Of a DNA stretch of 64,000 bases, positions 1 to 10,670 are shown piece after piece. Positions within the stretch are counted from its first letter, which is position 1; each line of letters starts with the position of its first letter. The notes under the pieces were generated by a model. The model worked only from the letters and a program-made list of their open reading frames with translations. It did not search any database and had not been told where the DNA came from. The translations under genes were made by a program, and so were the position numbers. The stretch is from Laccaria trichodermophora (Eukaryota > Basidiomycota > Agaricomycetes > Agaricales > Hydnangiaceae): assembly GCA_018417955.1 (NCBI GenBank), contig JACTVC010000012.1, forward strand, positions 248,001 through 312,000, read 5' to 3'.

Positions 1-1270
1 GTGGTCCCTTCCGCCTCGCAGCCCCACGGAAGAAGATGGGTTGCTGATGCAACGGCAGCGTAGGGAATCACAATGTAAGTTCTGGTCGAGCGACCCCGGA
101 GAGATGATGATTTGAGGGCGTGTTGAGAGACTCGAGGAATACTCCGAATTTCCTTGAAACCGACGAAGCGAAAGGGGCAGCAGGTGGGGTACTATCCGGC
201 CTCAACAACTCAACATTCACCCCCCCTTTTTTTCTTTCTCATCGAAGGGTTTTCGTCCGAGCCTCGGTCACAATATCCAATTGTAGACATATAACGACGA
301 CGAGTGCCTGGACACTTCATAAGCATTCGCTCTTGGGATAACCGCACAACGCAACGGGGAAGCATCGCACCCAGAGTTAGAGCATAGAAGGTCTTGCCAA
401 CTATCAACATCAATTAGGAAAACAGCGTAAGAGGATAACAACGTACTTGACCGATGGTAGGCGGTAGAAGAGCTGTGGAGATTGGAAGTCTTCTTTAATC
501 GAAAGAAAGCCGGTGGATATGGGTGTGCGGGATGCGGAACACGCCATGATTTCAAAAAGTAGTAGAATAGGTCCAGCTGCGTAGATAGTCATTAGCTGTC
601 GCCGTTGTAGAAGAGAATTTGAAGATAAACTTACTTGAAGTTGAGTGTTCGACTGCTAAACCAAAGAACCACAAGTTGTCCTCCCACCAAGGAACTCACG
701 GCCAATCTGAGTGCTTCTTGGAGACAACCTGTTGTATTCTATTCGAATCCATCACTCAGGAAGTTTGAAGGATGGTCAAGCCAGATGGGTGGACGCCGAT
801 GGACCCACCACGACGCCTGCCGAAAATATTGTCAGCCAAAGCTCCTACGTTCAGCGAGTATACTCCGCACCTCCACTTACGAGACATTTTTGAGAGCTGG
901 TCACTGCTGCACGAACTCGTCGGGGAAGTGCGAAGCTTTGAAAGAACCGCCTAGTACCGTCAGTCCAATCTAGTCCAATAGGCGCGTTCAGCACTGACAC
1001 TGTGACAGCGGACTACGTCCTCTTGGCTTAAACTCTGTAGGGGCCATACAACGCCAAAAAGAAATGAGTCCACATATCAAAGAGGGCATGCTGCTGAGGG
1101 ACGAGAAAGTTGGAGGCTAGAAGACTTGAGGTCCAGGAAAGGACCAGGCACGTGCTCGTGTGTAAATAAAAATAGACGCGCGTGATTGGGGGTCTCCTGG
1201 CATCCGAGCGCTCCCCTTTCTTTCCCTGCCTCTCATACCTCATTCTTGCGCTCATCACTGACCCCTCAGA
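1..1270. other. No recognisable gene
   Basis: Only short open frames without family resemblance or a convincing splice pattern are visible on either strand. The last part is the promoter and 5' leader of the NB-ARC gene that starts at 1271. No clear TATA box was found. Confidence 0.5.
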
Positions 1271-4147
1271 ATGAGTGGAGCACACATTTTTCCAAACTCT
1301 CACAACATTGCTGTTAGTGGTGGTACATTCTATGCAGCTGATACTGTGAGTGGGATAGTAGCTAGATGCCTGCCAGGAAGCTTGATTGCATTGATCTCTG
1401 GCAGATGCACATCCACAACATTGACACCAGCAATAGGACAACATCTGATGGAGTCATTCCTCTCATGCCAAACCCCAGCAAGCAGTTCACGGGCCGTACA
1501 GAAGTCATCACCAAACTCAAGAAGCATTTTTCTTTTGATGCAAAGAACTCAGATCAGAAGAGAAAGTTCTTCCTGTTACATGGAATGGGTGGTATTGGAA
1601 AAACTCAGATTTGCTTGAAGTTCATTGAGGAAATGTCTGATCAGTGAGTATGTTTTGAACATCACTTCAGTTGCTCTTCAAGATTCAAACTCAATTACCT
1701 TCAGTTTTTCTACTGTTTTCTGGATAGATGCATCCTCAGTTGGCACAATCACACAGGGACTCAAGGGTATCTGTAAGCTTCCTGCAGCCTGGTCTAGTGG
1801 ACTGGATGGCTCACATGAGTCTGCTCTTTACTGGATTGGCTTACTGAAAGAGAACTACATGATGGTCTTTGACAATGCTGATGTTCTATCTCATGCTGAG
1901 CTGGAGGCTTATCTTCCACCTGGAAGGGGGGGAAACATTCTGATAACTAGTCGGAACTCTACCATGAGAAATCTGACATCACCTGAGAATTCTCTTGAAA
2001 TAACTGAGATGGAAGAAAATGATGCCATTGTATTACTTCTAAAAGCTAGTTGCTTGGATCCATTTCTAATGGAATTTCAAACTGATGCTTCTAAGATTGT
2101 GAAGGAGCTCTTTTACCTTCCTCTTGCTATTGATCAAGCTGGTGCTTATATTGCTTCTGGGGCCACCACTATTGGAGACTACCTTGCAATATATTCAGAA
2201 CACCGAAAAACACTATTGTCCCATTCTGAATTTACTGGAGCTTCTAAGTATAACAGAACTGTGTATGGAACTTGGGAGCTATCATATAAAGAAATTCAGC
2301 AAAGAGCTGAATCTGATGATTCTCACAAGGCCAACGCAGCCAATAGTGGAATGCTCATTCTGGGATTATTTTCTTTTTTCCATCATGAGGGAATCACTGA
2401 AGAGATATTTTCTTATGCTGCCCTCCTGGAAGATTGTAAAACTCCGATATCAAATATACCTCTTGCCAGTTCTCTGTTAGACCGAAGACTACTCCCTCTC
2501 TGTGAAAATGGTACTTGGGATAACTTCATTTTTAGAGAGGGGATTAGGATATTACTGTCTTTTGCCTTAATCAGAAGGGGCCCATCTAATAATGTGTATG
2601 TGATGCATCCACTGGTTCATACCTGGGGCAGGGATAGATTAAATCTGAATGAAAGGAAAGAATATTGCTTGATGGCTTATGTGATTTTGGCTTGCTCACT
2701 AAGATGGGATGCAGGCCAGCCATATGAATTTCAGAGGAGTTTGGTAACACATGTAAGAGCAAATATGGAGTATTTCAAACCAGAACATAATCAGGATATT
2801 GCCACTTACATGGACGATGCTTATGCAAACTTTGGGAGACTGCTGAAGGAACAAGGATATTCAAGAGAAGCAGAAAAATTACAGATCAAAGTTGTAGATA
2901 TGAGGAACAGAATGCTTGGAGTGGAACACCCAGACACAATTCAGGCTATGGGAAATCTTGCATCAACATATTATAAATGTGGAAAATACAGAGAGGCAGA
3001 GAAGATGGACATTCAAGTTCTGGATGGAACAAACAGAATCTTTGGAGTGGAACACCCAAAGACAATTGTTGCCATGGGAAACCTAGCATCAGCATATCAT
3101 AAACTTGCAAAATACACAGAGGCAGAGAAGCTGGAGATCCAGATCCTGGATGCAAGGAACAAAATTCTGGATGCCAGGATCAGAATTCTTGGAGTGGAGC
3201 ATCTAGGTACAATGAGAGCCATGGCAAATCTAGCAGTAACATATGGACATCTTGGAAAGTATGCAGAGGCAGAGAAGCTGAAGATACAAGTTCTTGACAC
3301 AGCAAACAGAATGCTTGGAGTGGAACACCCAGACACAATCCATGCCATGGGAAGTCTATCATCAACATATTGTAAATTAGGAAGATGCACAGAGGCAGAG
3401 AAGCTTAAGACCCAGATTCTGGAAGCAAGGACAAGAATTCTTGGAGTAGAACACCCAGACACAATCCATGCCATGGAAAGTCTAGCAGTAACATGTGGAT
3501 GCCTGGAAAAGTATGCAGAGGCAGAGAAGCTTGAGATGCAAGTTCTGGATGTGAGGACCAGAACTTTTGGAGTGGAACACCCAGAGACAATCAATGTCAT
3601 GGGGAATCTAGCAGTAACATTTAGATGCCTGGGAAAACACACAGAGGCAGAGACACTGCAGATCCAAGTTCTGGATGCAAGAAACAGAATTTTTGGAGTG
3701 GAACACCCAGACACCATTCTAGCCATGAAACATTTAGCAGCAATATATGGAAACATGGGAAAATACACAGAGGCAGAGAAGCTGGAGATCCAAGTAATGA
3801 ATGCAAGGACCAGGATTCTTGGAGTGGAACACCCAGACACAATCCATGCCAAGGAAAATCTAGCATCAACTTATTATAAACTAGAAAAATACACAGAGGC
3901 AGAGAAACTGCAGATTCAAGCTCTGTATGCAAGAAACAGAATTATTGGAGTGGAACACCCTCATACCATCCAAGCTATGGAAAACTTAGCATTAACCTTT
4001 AAAAGTCTGGGCAGATACACAGATGCAGAAAAGCTAGTTATTCTAGCTCAGGAAGTAAATAGCAAAGTACCTGCAGCAAATTTCTCCTATACAAGGGCCA
4101 ATGCCCCAAAAGCACAGGAGACCCATTTCCCAGTGCAAGGAGCCTAG
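1271..4147 (+). CDS. NLR-like NB-ARC protein with C-terminal TPR array
   Basis: Exons 1271-1345, 1405-1643 and 1705-4147 give 918 residues; both introns (59 and 61 nt) have GTGAGT donors and CAG acceptors and restore frame. Domains: a 25-residue first exon containing HNIAVSGGTF; an NB-ARC/STAND NTPase with Walker A GMGGIGKT at about residue 85, a Walker-B-like segment MMVFDNAD, ILITSRN and a GLPLA-like LPLAIDQAGAYI; then about ten kinesin-light-chain-type TPRs from about residue 473 to the C-terminus. This is the architecture of fungal NLR-like proteins used in non-self recognition and regulated cell death; the ligand is unknown. The NB-ARC part is visibly richer in A/T than the neighbouring housekeeping genes. 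The family call is secure; the role is inferred. Confidence 0.9.
2800..4060 (+). repeat. 126-bp tandem repeat encoding 42-residue TPRs
   Basis: About ten direct repeats inside the NB-ARC gene. Each encodes a TPR with the core EAEKLxIQVLxxRxRxxGVEHPDTI and lies in frame with no intron. One unit (about 3140-3190) carries an extra 21 bp that duplicates the heptad ILDARNK/ILDARIR. Units differ mainly at the first residues of helix A and at a few helix positions, as expected for an array that expands and homogenises by recombination. Confidence 0.9.
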
Positions 4148-5130
4148 TCTCTGTAGAAGAAGATTTGCTTTCAATACAGATTGTTTTGATTCCTTCAACT
4201 CAAGATGTTCTTCCAGATATGATAATTAGTTTTGAGCAAAGGTATATAGTTGTTTCAGCCCCCTCTTATGGTTTCATTTTCAGTCCAATCTGTTTCCAAA
4301 CTTCCACAGAGAATTTAAATCCAAAAAAAAAAAAATTACTCCACAAAGAGAAAGATTGGGAAAGCCAAGGGGGTAAGGGAAGGTCATGTTCGAAATATAT
4401 TTATTGTTTTCATGTTGGTGTCTTATGGGTTTGTAGTAAAATAATATGAGAAAGATTGGGGCATGGTAGAGTAGCAAGAGATGTAAATCAGAAGTAAGAG
4501 TACCATTTATAAAATTTACATTAAAAAATCATCAAGGCTCAGTTTAAATGGGTATTTAGAATGAATTTGAAGATTGCAAGGGAGTATTTGAAAATACTGG
4601 GATTACCCCAGCATGCCATGTTGTAGGAGCAGCCAAGTGAAATAGGCTGTAAACTCAGATATTAGAATTCAAAACCAGCCTTATAAAAGTTTCTTACTGT
4701 GAAGCCAATGTGAAGCACAGTTTATAATATATATAGATGTAGCATTAATTTACACTGACATATAAGGATTAGAATTAACAATGTACATGGAGATTGGGAT
4801 AAGAAATATGTACTGAAACTGGGGTTAATGACGTGTACCAGGGGATCAAGTGGCTTGCTCCCGGCGAGCCATAACCCGCAGTGAAGGAATGGCCAAGCGC
4901 CAACGAGCGCCGTGCCTAGGCACAAGTTTTAGGCTTGTATGAAAAGTTATAAAACCGAGTAGACCTCGATTTCTGGATGGTCGTGCCATGTGCAAGAAAA
5001 ATATGTTTGCGGAGCGTAAAAGCTTCAAATGAAATGCAAAATTGGGGAAAAGAGACAGAGCACCGCAGATTTTCTTTTTTTTTTCAACTTTATATGATCT
5101 GGTAGATACTTCGTCATACGGGGAATGTGG
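4148..5130. other. AT-rich 3' flank of the NLR gene, no gene seen
   Basis: An A-rich stretch including a 13-base A run near 4322 follows the stop codon. No reading frame resembles a known family, and the sequence grades into the first copy of unit X near 5135. Confidence 0.5.
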
Positions 5131-5134
5131 TGGA

Positions 5135-6745
5135 CAATAACATATAGATCGAGACAAGTTCAAGTGATGAACGAAAAAAGAAAAAACTACGTATAAGGAG
5201 AGGGCTGCGACCGGGATTCGTGACTGGGAAGGGAAGAGAGTGACTAATAAGAAGGAATAAAAGAAATGGACGTGCACGACGTTGTGACTGTCAATTTAGC
5301 GAAAATGGGGGGTCAAAAGCAACGTTGACTCACAAAGCACATATACTGGATGAAACATGAGCTGAAGTTGAAGTTGGGCTGCGAAGATAATTCCTTTTAA
5401 TAAACAGGATCACGTTAAAATAAAACCATGTGAAACGAAGGTGCCCTCACCAGAGTCAAAGTGCCCCATGCTGAGTACCCAGTTCAAAAACAGAAACAAC
5501 CAACCGCCGCTTCACCGTTGTCAGCAGTGCCACATCCGGTGAGACGATGCCCGGGACCGTTGAGGAAGGCCCCCAACGATCATCCAGGTGTGCAATCACG
5601 CATCTGCCTGCCCACGCATCCATGAAGAAGCGACTTTCCACACCTGGGTAACACCAGTACCCGGGATGCTTTAGGACATGTGTGGCACGGGGAGTGGTTG
5701 TTCTGCGAATGAAAGGGTACCCGCTAATTGCGTCTGTGAAGGTATGAGCTGGTGGCCCCGAAGGATGGATGTTAGGTGGTTGACAAAACAATAATATGAA
5801 TAGGGCTTACAATAAGCCCATGAGCCTGCCCAGTTAAAAACGCCACGCCCAGAAAGAAAATCGCCGTCGTATAGACGCTGCTGGACATAAACGGTAAGGC
5901 AACGGAGTGAAGTCAATAGTTATATTGGACTCACCCATATTTGAATGCGCCGCGTGTCGACGAGGCCAAACCCGCCACAAGAAAGACAAAGCCACTTATG
6001 CACCATGTTGAAACCAAGTCAACCTTCATCCAGTGGCAGTCCTGGCAGATGGTGTGTCACTCCGGCCCCCCTGACAGGAGGGGCCACGCCAACACCCCAA
6101 TACCTGGATCGATTACACACCCAGGCAAGGCATGCGGCTACTTTACCACGCTTAGGCTTGAGGCCACCACGCAATAGGAGATGTGACCGTGGCGATATCT
6201 GACTTGTAAACGGGAATGGATGGCTCGGCTAGATGGTAATGTGCTGTCCAAGGAAGCGATGATGTTGCGGTGACGAGATTACATAGAGACTATCGAGATC
6301 GCATAGCTTTAGGCGTGAGTGGCTGACATAAAGAATTAGCTTGCGTGGCTTACTAGGCGTCAGCGGTGGCATGAAGAAGCAAACATCGGAGAGAGGCTGT
6401 AATGCGCTGAGGGCTTGAATGTCCAAGTAAGCGATGATATTGCGGTGGCGAGGTTACATAGAGACTACTGAAATCGCATACTGTTAGGCGTGAGTGGCCG
6501 CTGACATATAGAATTAGCTTGTCCGGAAGCTGGCGAGATAGTTGTGGCTTACTAGGCGTGAGCAGCAGCACGAGGAGGCGAACATCGGAAAGGCGAGATA
6601 AATAGAAAAGTTAGGGGTACCAGTGTTCGCTAGAGGAAGGCGATACAATGTAGGCGAGATCAGTCAGGAGTGGTGGTGGTGGTAGTGGTGGTGGTTTGAA
6701 TCTGAGCAACGAAATGAGAGCCTCTACAAATTATTTATAGTCGCG
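5135..6745 (-). repeat. Unit X, copy 1 (read right to left)
   Basis: First of five related copies (others at about 8850-10600, 17247-18700, 21083-22450 and 22930-24480). Read on the minus strand it starts at a TATA box (TATAAATAA at 6731-6739), passes through imperfect tandem repeats of about 100-200 bp, then a strongly conserved block with a GC-rich hairpin (6064-6085). Next come splice-like GTGAGT...CCAG signals and a second conserved block (about 5456-5790) that is open for 111 codons in this copy. The frame is not kept in the other copies, so the product may be a non-coding RNA or a decayed protein. It lies divergently from gene A across the shared upstream region. Confidence 0.6.
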
Positions 6746-7110
6746 TGTATTTGGTAGAGTGCGGAACAGTTTTGGTAGCCAAATACACCCCTTCTCTTTG
6801 CATTGGGCATCCGGAAAGACGACTCACCAACTTATAAAACCAAGCTTGGGTGCGCCGGGTGAATGCCATTGTATCGCATATTTCTGATTATGGATTGGAG
6901 TGGTTAGGAGAACTTGGACTGGTGGTGCGCGTGCCTGCCAAATGTCGGGTGGTCACGGTTGAGTGGTCGAAACAGTGCTACTTACTAGCTGCGTGGTCTG
7001 GAAGAAGATTGTTGAAGGTGTCAGGGAAAAGAGTGTCATCGGCGATAGCCGCGGTTAAGGCACAAGGAGAAAGCGCCCACCAGCTGTTGCGACCTACATA
7101 CGACCTCACG
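6725..7110. promoter_or_regulatory. Divergent promoter region between unit X1 and gene A
   Basis: Opposed TATA boxes: TATAAATAA on the minus strand (6731-6739) for unit X and TATAAAA (6833-6839) on the plus strand for gene A. The box between them, around TTTGGTAGAGTG and TTTTGGTAGCCAAA, recurs next to other X copies, for example at about 24491 in X5. The plus-strand TATA is mutated in copies B and C, so the partners may not be equally expressed. Confidence 0.5.
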
Positions 7111-7298
7111 ATGGCCACTGCTGATGGAGCGCGCAAAGTTGGCCAAGCTTCTCTGGACGGGCAGGGAGGAACTGAGCCAGTGAGTGTTGTTTCAATCTCA
7201 GCACCCTTGATCTTGAGCGATAAATTAGGCATCTCAAACGAAGAGCGAACACCGTAGCAGTGCGTACTCTGCGTCATATACATCATCTATCTCACATA

Positions 7299-8500
7299 AT
7301 GCACGCAGTATACTATCGGTTATATACCAAAGAAGGGCGACTCGAATCAAACAACCCGATCTTCTCCAACGATCGCTTCATCAGTCGCATCTCGTCCAGA
7401 TCAGTGAGACCCCCTCACACAGCAGCCTCGCTGAAGAGGTACGTCTGCAAGATTGAAGGCGTGGAAGGCTCGGAAAAGGGCGCTTTGTATCTGTCGCTGT
7501 CAGAAAAACAGCCTTTGGACGACTCTGCTCGTCTTGTGCTCCGGGGGAACTCTGGGCCAGGATCATCTGAGATTGACCCTGTAGTTCTCGTTGTTGATAA
7601 GGGCGCCATTGAGAAGAGACCCAAATCTGCGAGTGATTCAGGCTCAAATGAGCTGCCCGCATGGAAGATTGAACAACGTTATGGTGCGCCTTGTGGTTTC
7701 GTTCTCAACGATGTTTAGGCTCACGCTCACCAGTGTATTACCGACTTTACGACGATGACGGCGAAGCTGTCTCGAAAACGTCGTTTGACGAGAGCGACTC
7801 TTCTTTGGGTCGGATTGACATATTTGCCATCCCACCACCGCACACAGTCGCTTCCTTGAAAGTTTGTCTTGCCCGTGTAGAAGGGGTCTCAGGTCACGAT
7901 GTTCAGTTGCTTGAAAACGAGGATGGAGAGGTTACCTTGAACGATGGCGATGACATTGCTCTTCTCACTGATGATTTTCGGGGCTCAAAAGATGATCAGC
8001 CAATAGTGTTCACATATGCACAGAGTGCTTCTGGTAAAACGGAAAAGCCATCCTTTTCGAAACGACTTACAGGCACCACAAACTGTCGTAAGTGGGAATT
8101 GTTATTGAGAAATACCGTGTAGCCTCTCACCTTGCTTAGCCCCCGCGAGCATGGATGCCACCTGGCACTCAATAGTGATTGGACAGATCTTTCAAACAGA
8201 CGGAGTTCTCATGAATAAGTCGCTCCGGTATGGTTCTTCTTCCTTTGGTATTTCTGTCTGTCTTTGGCATTTTTGTTTTTACTGACCTTTGCGGAATAGA
8301 ATATCCATGCTATGTTGGAATCAATAGTTCCGGAAAAAAAGCTTGTACGTTCTTATTGAATCCTTTGTTTCGAGGACGGGATTTTCTTTCTTAGGTGACT
8401 TTTTTTTTGCAGTTGTTCACTCGAGTGAGCTCTTACCTTGTCTACCAATTGATGCGCTAGTCAACGTGGCCCCTACCTAGGTTTTGTGAAATTATCGTGA
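7299..8500 (+). CDS. Tandem ubiquitin-like/Crinkler-header-like protein, copy A
   Basis: Exons 7299-7683, 7734-8087, 8140-8232, 8300-8344, 8413-8424 and 8481-8500 give 302 residues. Two homologous domains of about 100 residues each begin (V)YYRLY, share PPHT[AV]ASLK and EGV, and end in a hydrophobic strand (DPVVLVV / QPIVFTYA). They are joined by a phase-1 intron exactly at the VYY start of domain 2. The layout recalls the beta-grasp header of fungal and oomycete Crinkler-type proteins; this is family resemblance only. The C-terminus has YPCYVGINSSGKKA, a Walker-A-like stub whose usual S/T is replaced. Start is uncertain: an upstream ATG at 7111 with a strong context (CACGATGG) is another possibility. 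Copies B and C share the exon lengths. Confidence 0.6.
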
Positions 8501-8850
8501 CATTTCCTTGCAATGCCTGTTCTTTTTTTCGATGTATACTAGGTTTGTTCAGGTGTTTGAAACTGTGGATTATTTTACCTTCCACTTGCCTTGGGGCCTT
8601 GGAATTTTCACAGGTGTATTTATGTATTCCATTTATTGTCTCAAAATGTTAGAAAGAGAGTCAAAGATTTATGGTCTGGGGTCATCATGGTTTTGTGGTT
8701 TTCATTACACCAGACAAACAAAAGTAATGGAATGTTCTTTCAGATCCCTCCAGATCGGCTTGACTGTTTATTCTAAAACTTTCCAATTCCATTTGAATGG
8801 CATACTCAAGTCCAAATAGATAGATGTGGTGGATAAAAGACAATGATATT
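8501..8850. other. T-rich spacer, no supported gene
   Basis: A 103-codon open frame (8508-8819, plus) exists, but it is made of T-rich low-complexity codons and has no counterpart in the other copies of the block, so it is not called as a gene. Confidence 0.4.
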
Positions 8851-10600
8851 CATTTATTTCAACGTTAAAACGAAGCTCAAGCGACGAACTAATAAGAAAA
8901 TTCTACGAATGAGGTGAAAGGATGATTGGAAAGGGAAGAGAGTGACTAATAAGAAGGAATAAGTAACGGATATGCATGACGTTGCGACTGTCAATTTAGT
9001 GAAAATGAAGGCTCAGAGGCAACGTCAACTCACAAAGCACGTAAGTATACTGGAAACATGAGCTGAAGTCCCGAAGATTAACTCCCTGTGAAAATAGCAT
9101 CGCGTTAAGAAAGCCATGTGAAACGAGGGGTGGACTCACCAGAGTAAAAGCGCCCCCATGCTGAGTACCCAGTTCAAAAGCAGAAACAACCAACCGCCGC
9201 TTCACCGTTGTCAGTGGTGCCACGTCCGGTGAGACGATGCCCGGGACCTTCGAAGAAGGCCCCCAACAATCATCCAGGTGTGCAATCACGCATCTGCCTG
9301 CCCACGCCTCGTGAAGGAGCGACTTTCCACACCCAGGTAACACCAGTACCCAGGATGCTTTAGGACATGTGTGGCGCGGCGATTGGCTATTCTGCCAATG
9401 AAAGGGTACCCGCTGAACGCGTCTGTGAAGGCCTGGGCTGGTGATCCCGAAGGACGCTTGTGAGTTGACTGACAAAACAATAATAAGGATTAAACTTACA
9501 ATAAGCGCATGAACCCGCATAATGTAACGCCACGCTCAGAAATAAAAATCGCCGTCGTATGGACACTGCTGGACATAAATTGTAAGGCAACGGAGTGAAG
9601 TCAAATAGTTATATTGGACTCACCCATATTTGCAAGCGCCGCGCATCGACGAGGCCAAACCTGCCACAAGAAAGACAAAAGCCACTTATGCACCATGTTG
9701 AAACCAGGTCAACCTTCATCCAGTGGCAGTCCTGGCAGATGGTGTGTCACTCCGGCCCCCCTGACGGGAGGGGCCACGCCAACACGCCAATGCCTGGATC
9801 GATTACACATCCAGGCAAGGGATGCGGCTACTTTACCACGCTTAGGCTCGAAGCCACTCACGCGATAGGAGATGTGACCGTGGTGATATCTGACTTGGAG
9901 ACGAGGATGGATGACTCGCCTAGGCTGTGATGCGCTGCCAGTGAGCGTTTGTTGAATGTCCAAGTAAGGGATGATGTTGCTGCGGCGAGACTGTGTAGAG
10001 ACTATCGAAAGCCTTGAGTGGCTGACTTAAAGAATTAGCGTGCGTGGAAGTTGGCGAGTGCAGCTTACTAGGCGTGAGCAGTGGCACGAAGAGACGAACG
10101 TCGGAAAGAGGCTATAGTGCGCTGAGTCTTTGAATGTCCCAGGAAGCGACGATGTTGCGGCGGCGAGATCACGTAGAGACTGAGCGTGAGGCGTGAGTGG
10201 CAAACATGAAGAGTTAGCTTGCGTGGAGGCTGGCTAGATACTGTGGCTTACTAGGCGTCTTGAATGTCCCGGGTAAGCGATAATGTTGCCACGGCGAGAT
10301 TATATGGATACTGTCAAAATTGCATAGCATTAGGCGTGAATGACTGACATAAAAAATCAGCTTGCGTGGAGGCTGGCTAAATACTGTGGCTTACTAGGCG
10401 TGAGCACTGGCGGGACGAGGAGGCGAACATCGGAAAGGCAAGATAGAAGGAGAAATTAAAGATAACGCTGTCAGATAGAGGAAGGCGAGAACCAGTCAGG
10501 AGAAGTGCTGGTGGTGGTCTGAATCTGAGCAACGAGTTGAGAGCTCTAGTACAGCTGCCGATTGGTAGAGTGTGTAGCCAAACATACGCATACGCGCCTA
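8850..10600 (-). repeat. Unit X, copy 2 (solo)
   Basis: Same order as copy 1, including the hairpin (9754-9775) and splice-like signals, but with no double-UBL gene on the far side; the ubiquilin gene starts there instead. A single-base deletion near 9315 relative to the other four copies merges two frames into one 174-codon frame (8996-9520). The TATA box seen at X1, X3, X4 and X5 is missing, so this copy may be silent. Confidence 0.6.
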
Positions 10601-10670
10601 TTTAGTGTTACGTAACCAACCACGATTACGATTACGCAGCCAAAGACCCGCTTTGTATCCACTCACCACC

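Noticed and set aside
3097..3852. 251-codon open frame on the minus strand
   Set aside because: It mirrors the repeated TPR coding sequence on the plus strand; its periodic SGCSTP/LASRTW pattern is the antisense shadow of the repeat.
5456..5791. P-loop NTPase encoded by unit X (LPGCGKSLL in some registers)
   Set aside because: The motif is in a different frame from the best-open frame in most copies and no other NTPase motifs follow.
7111..7179. Upstream coding exon MATADGARKVGQ for copy A
   Set aside because: The ATG context and donor are good and copy C has an in-frame deletion, but its phase cannot be joined to the domain exon with any acceptor I could find.
8508..8819. 103-codon plus-strand open frame
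   Set aside because: T-rich low-complexity composition, not shared by the homologous region of other copies.
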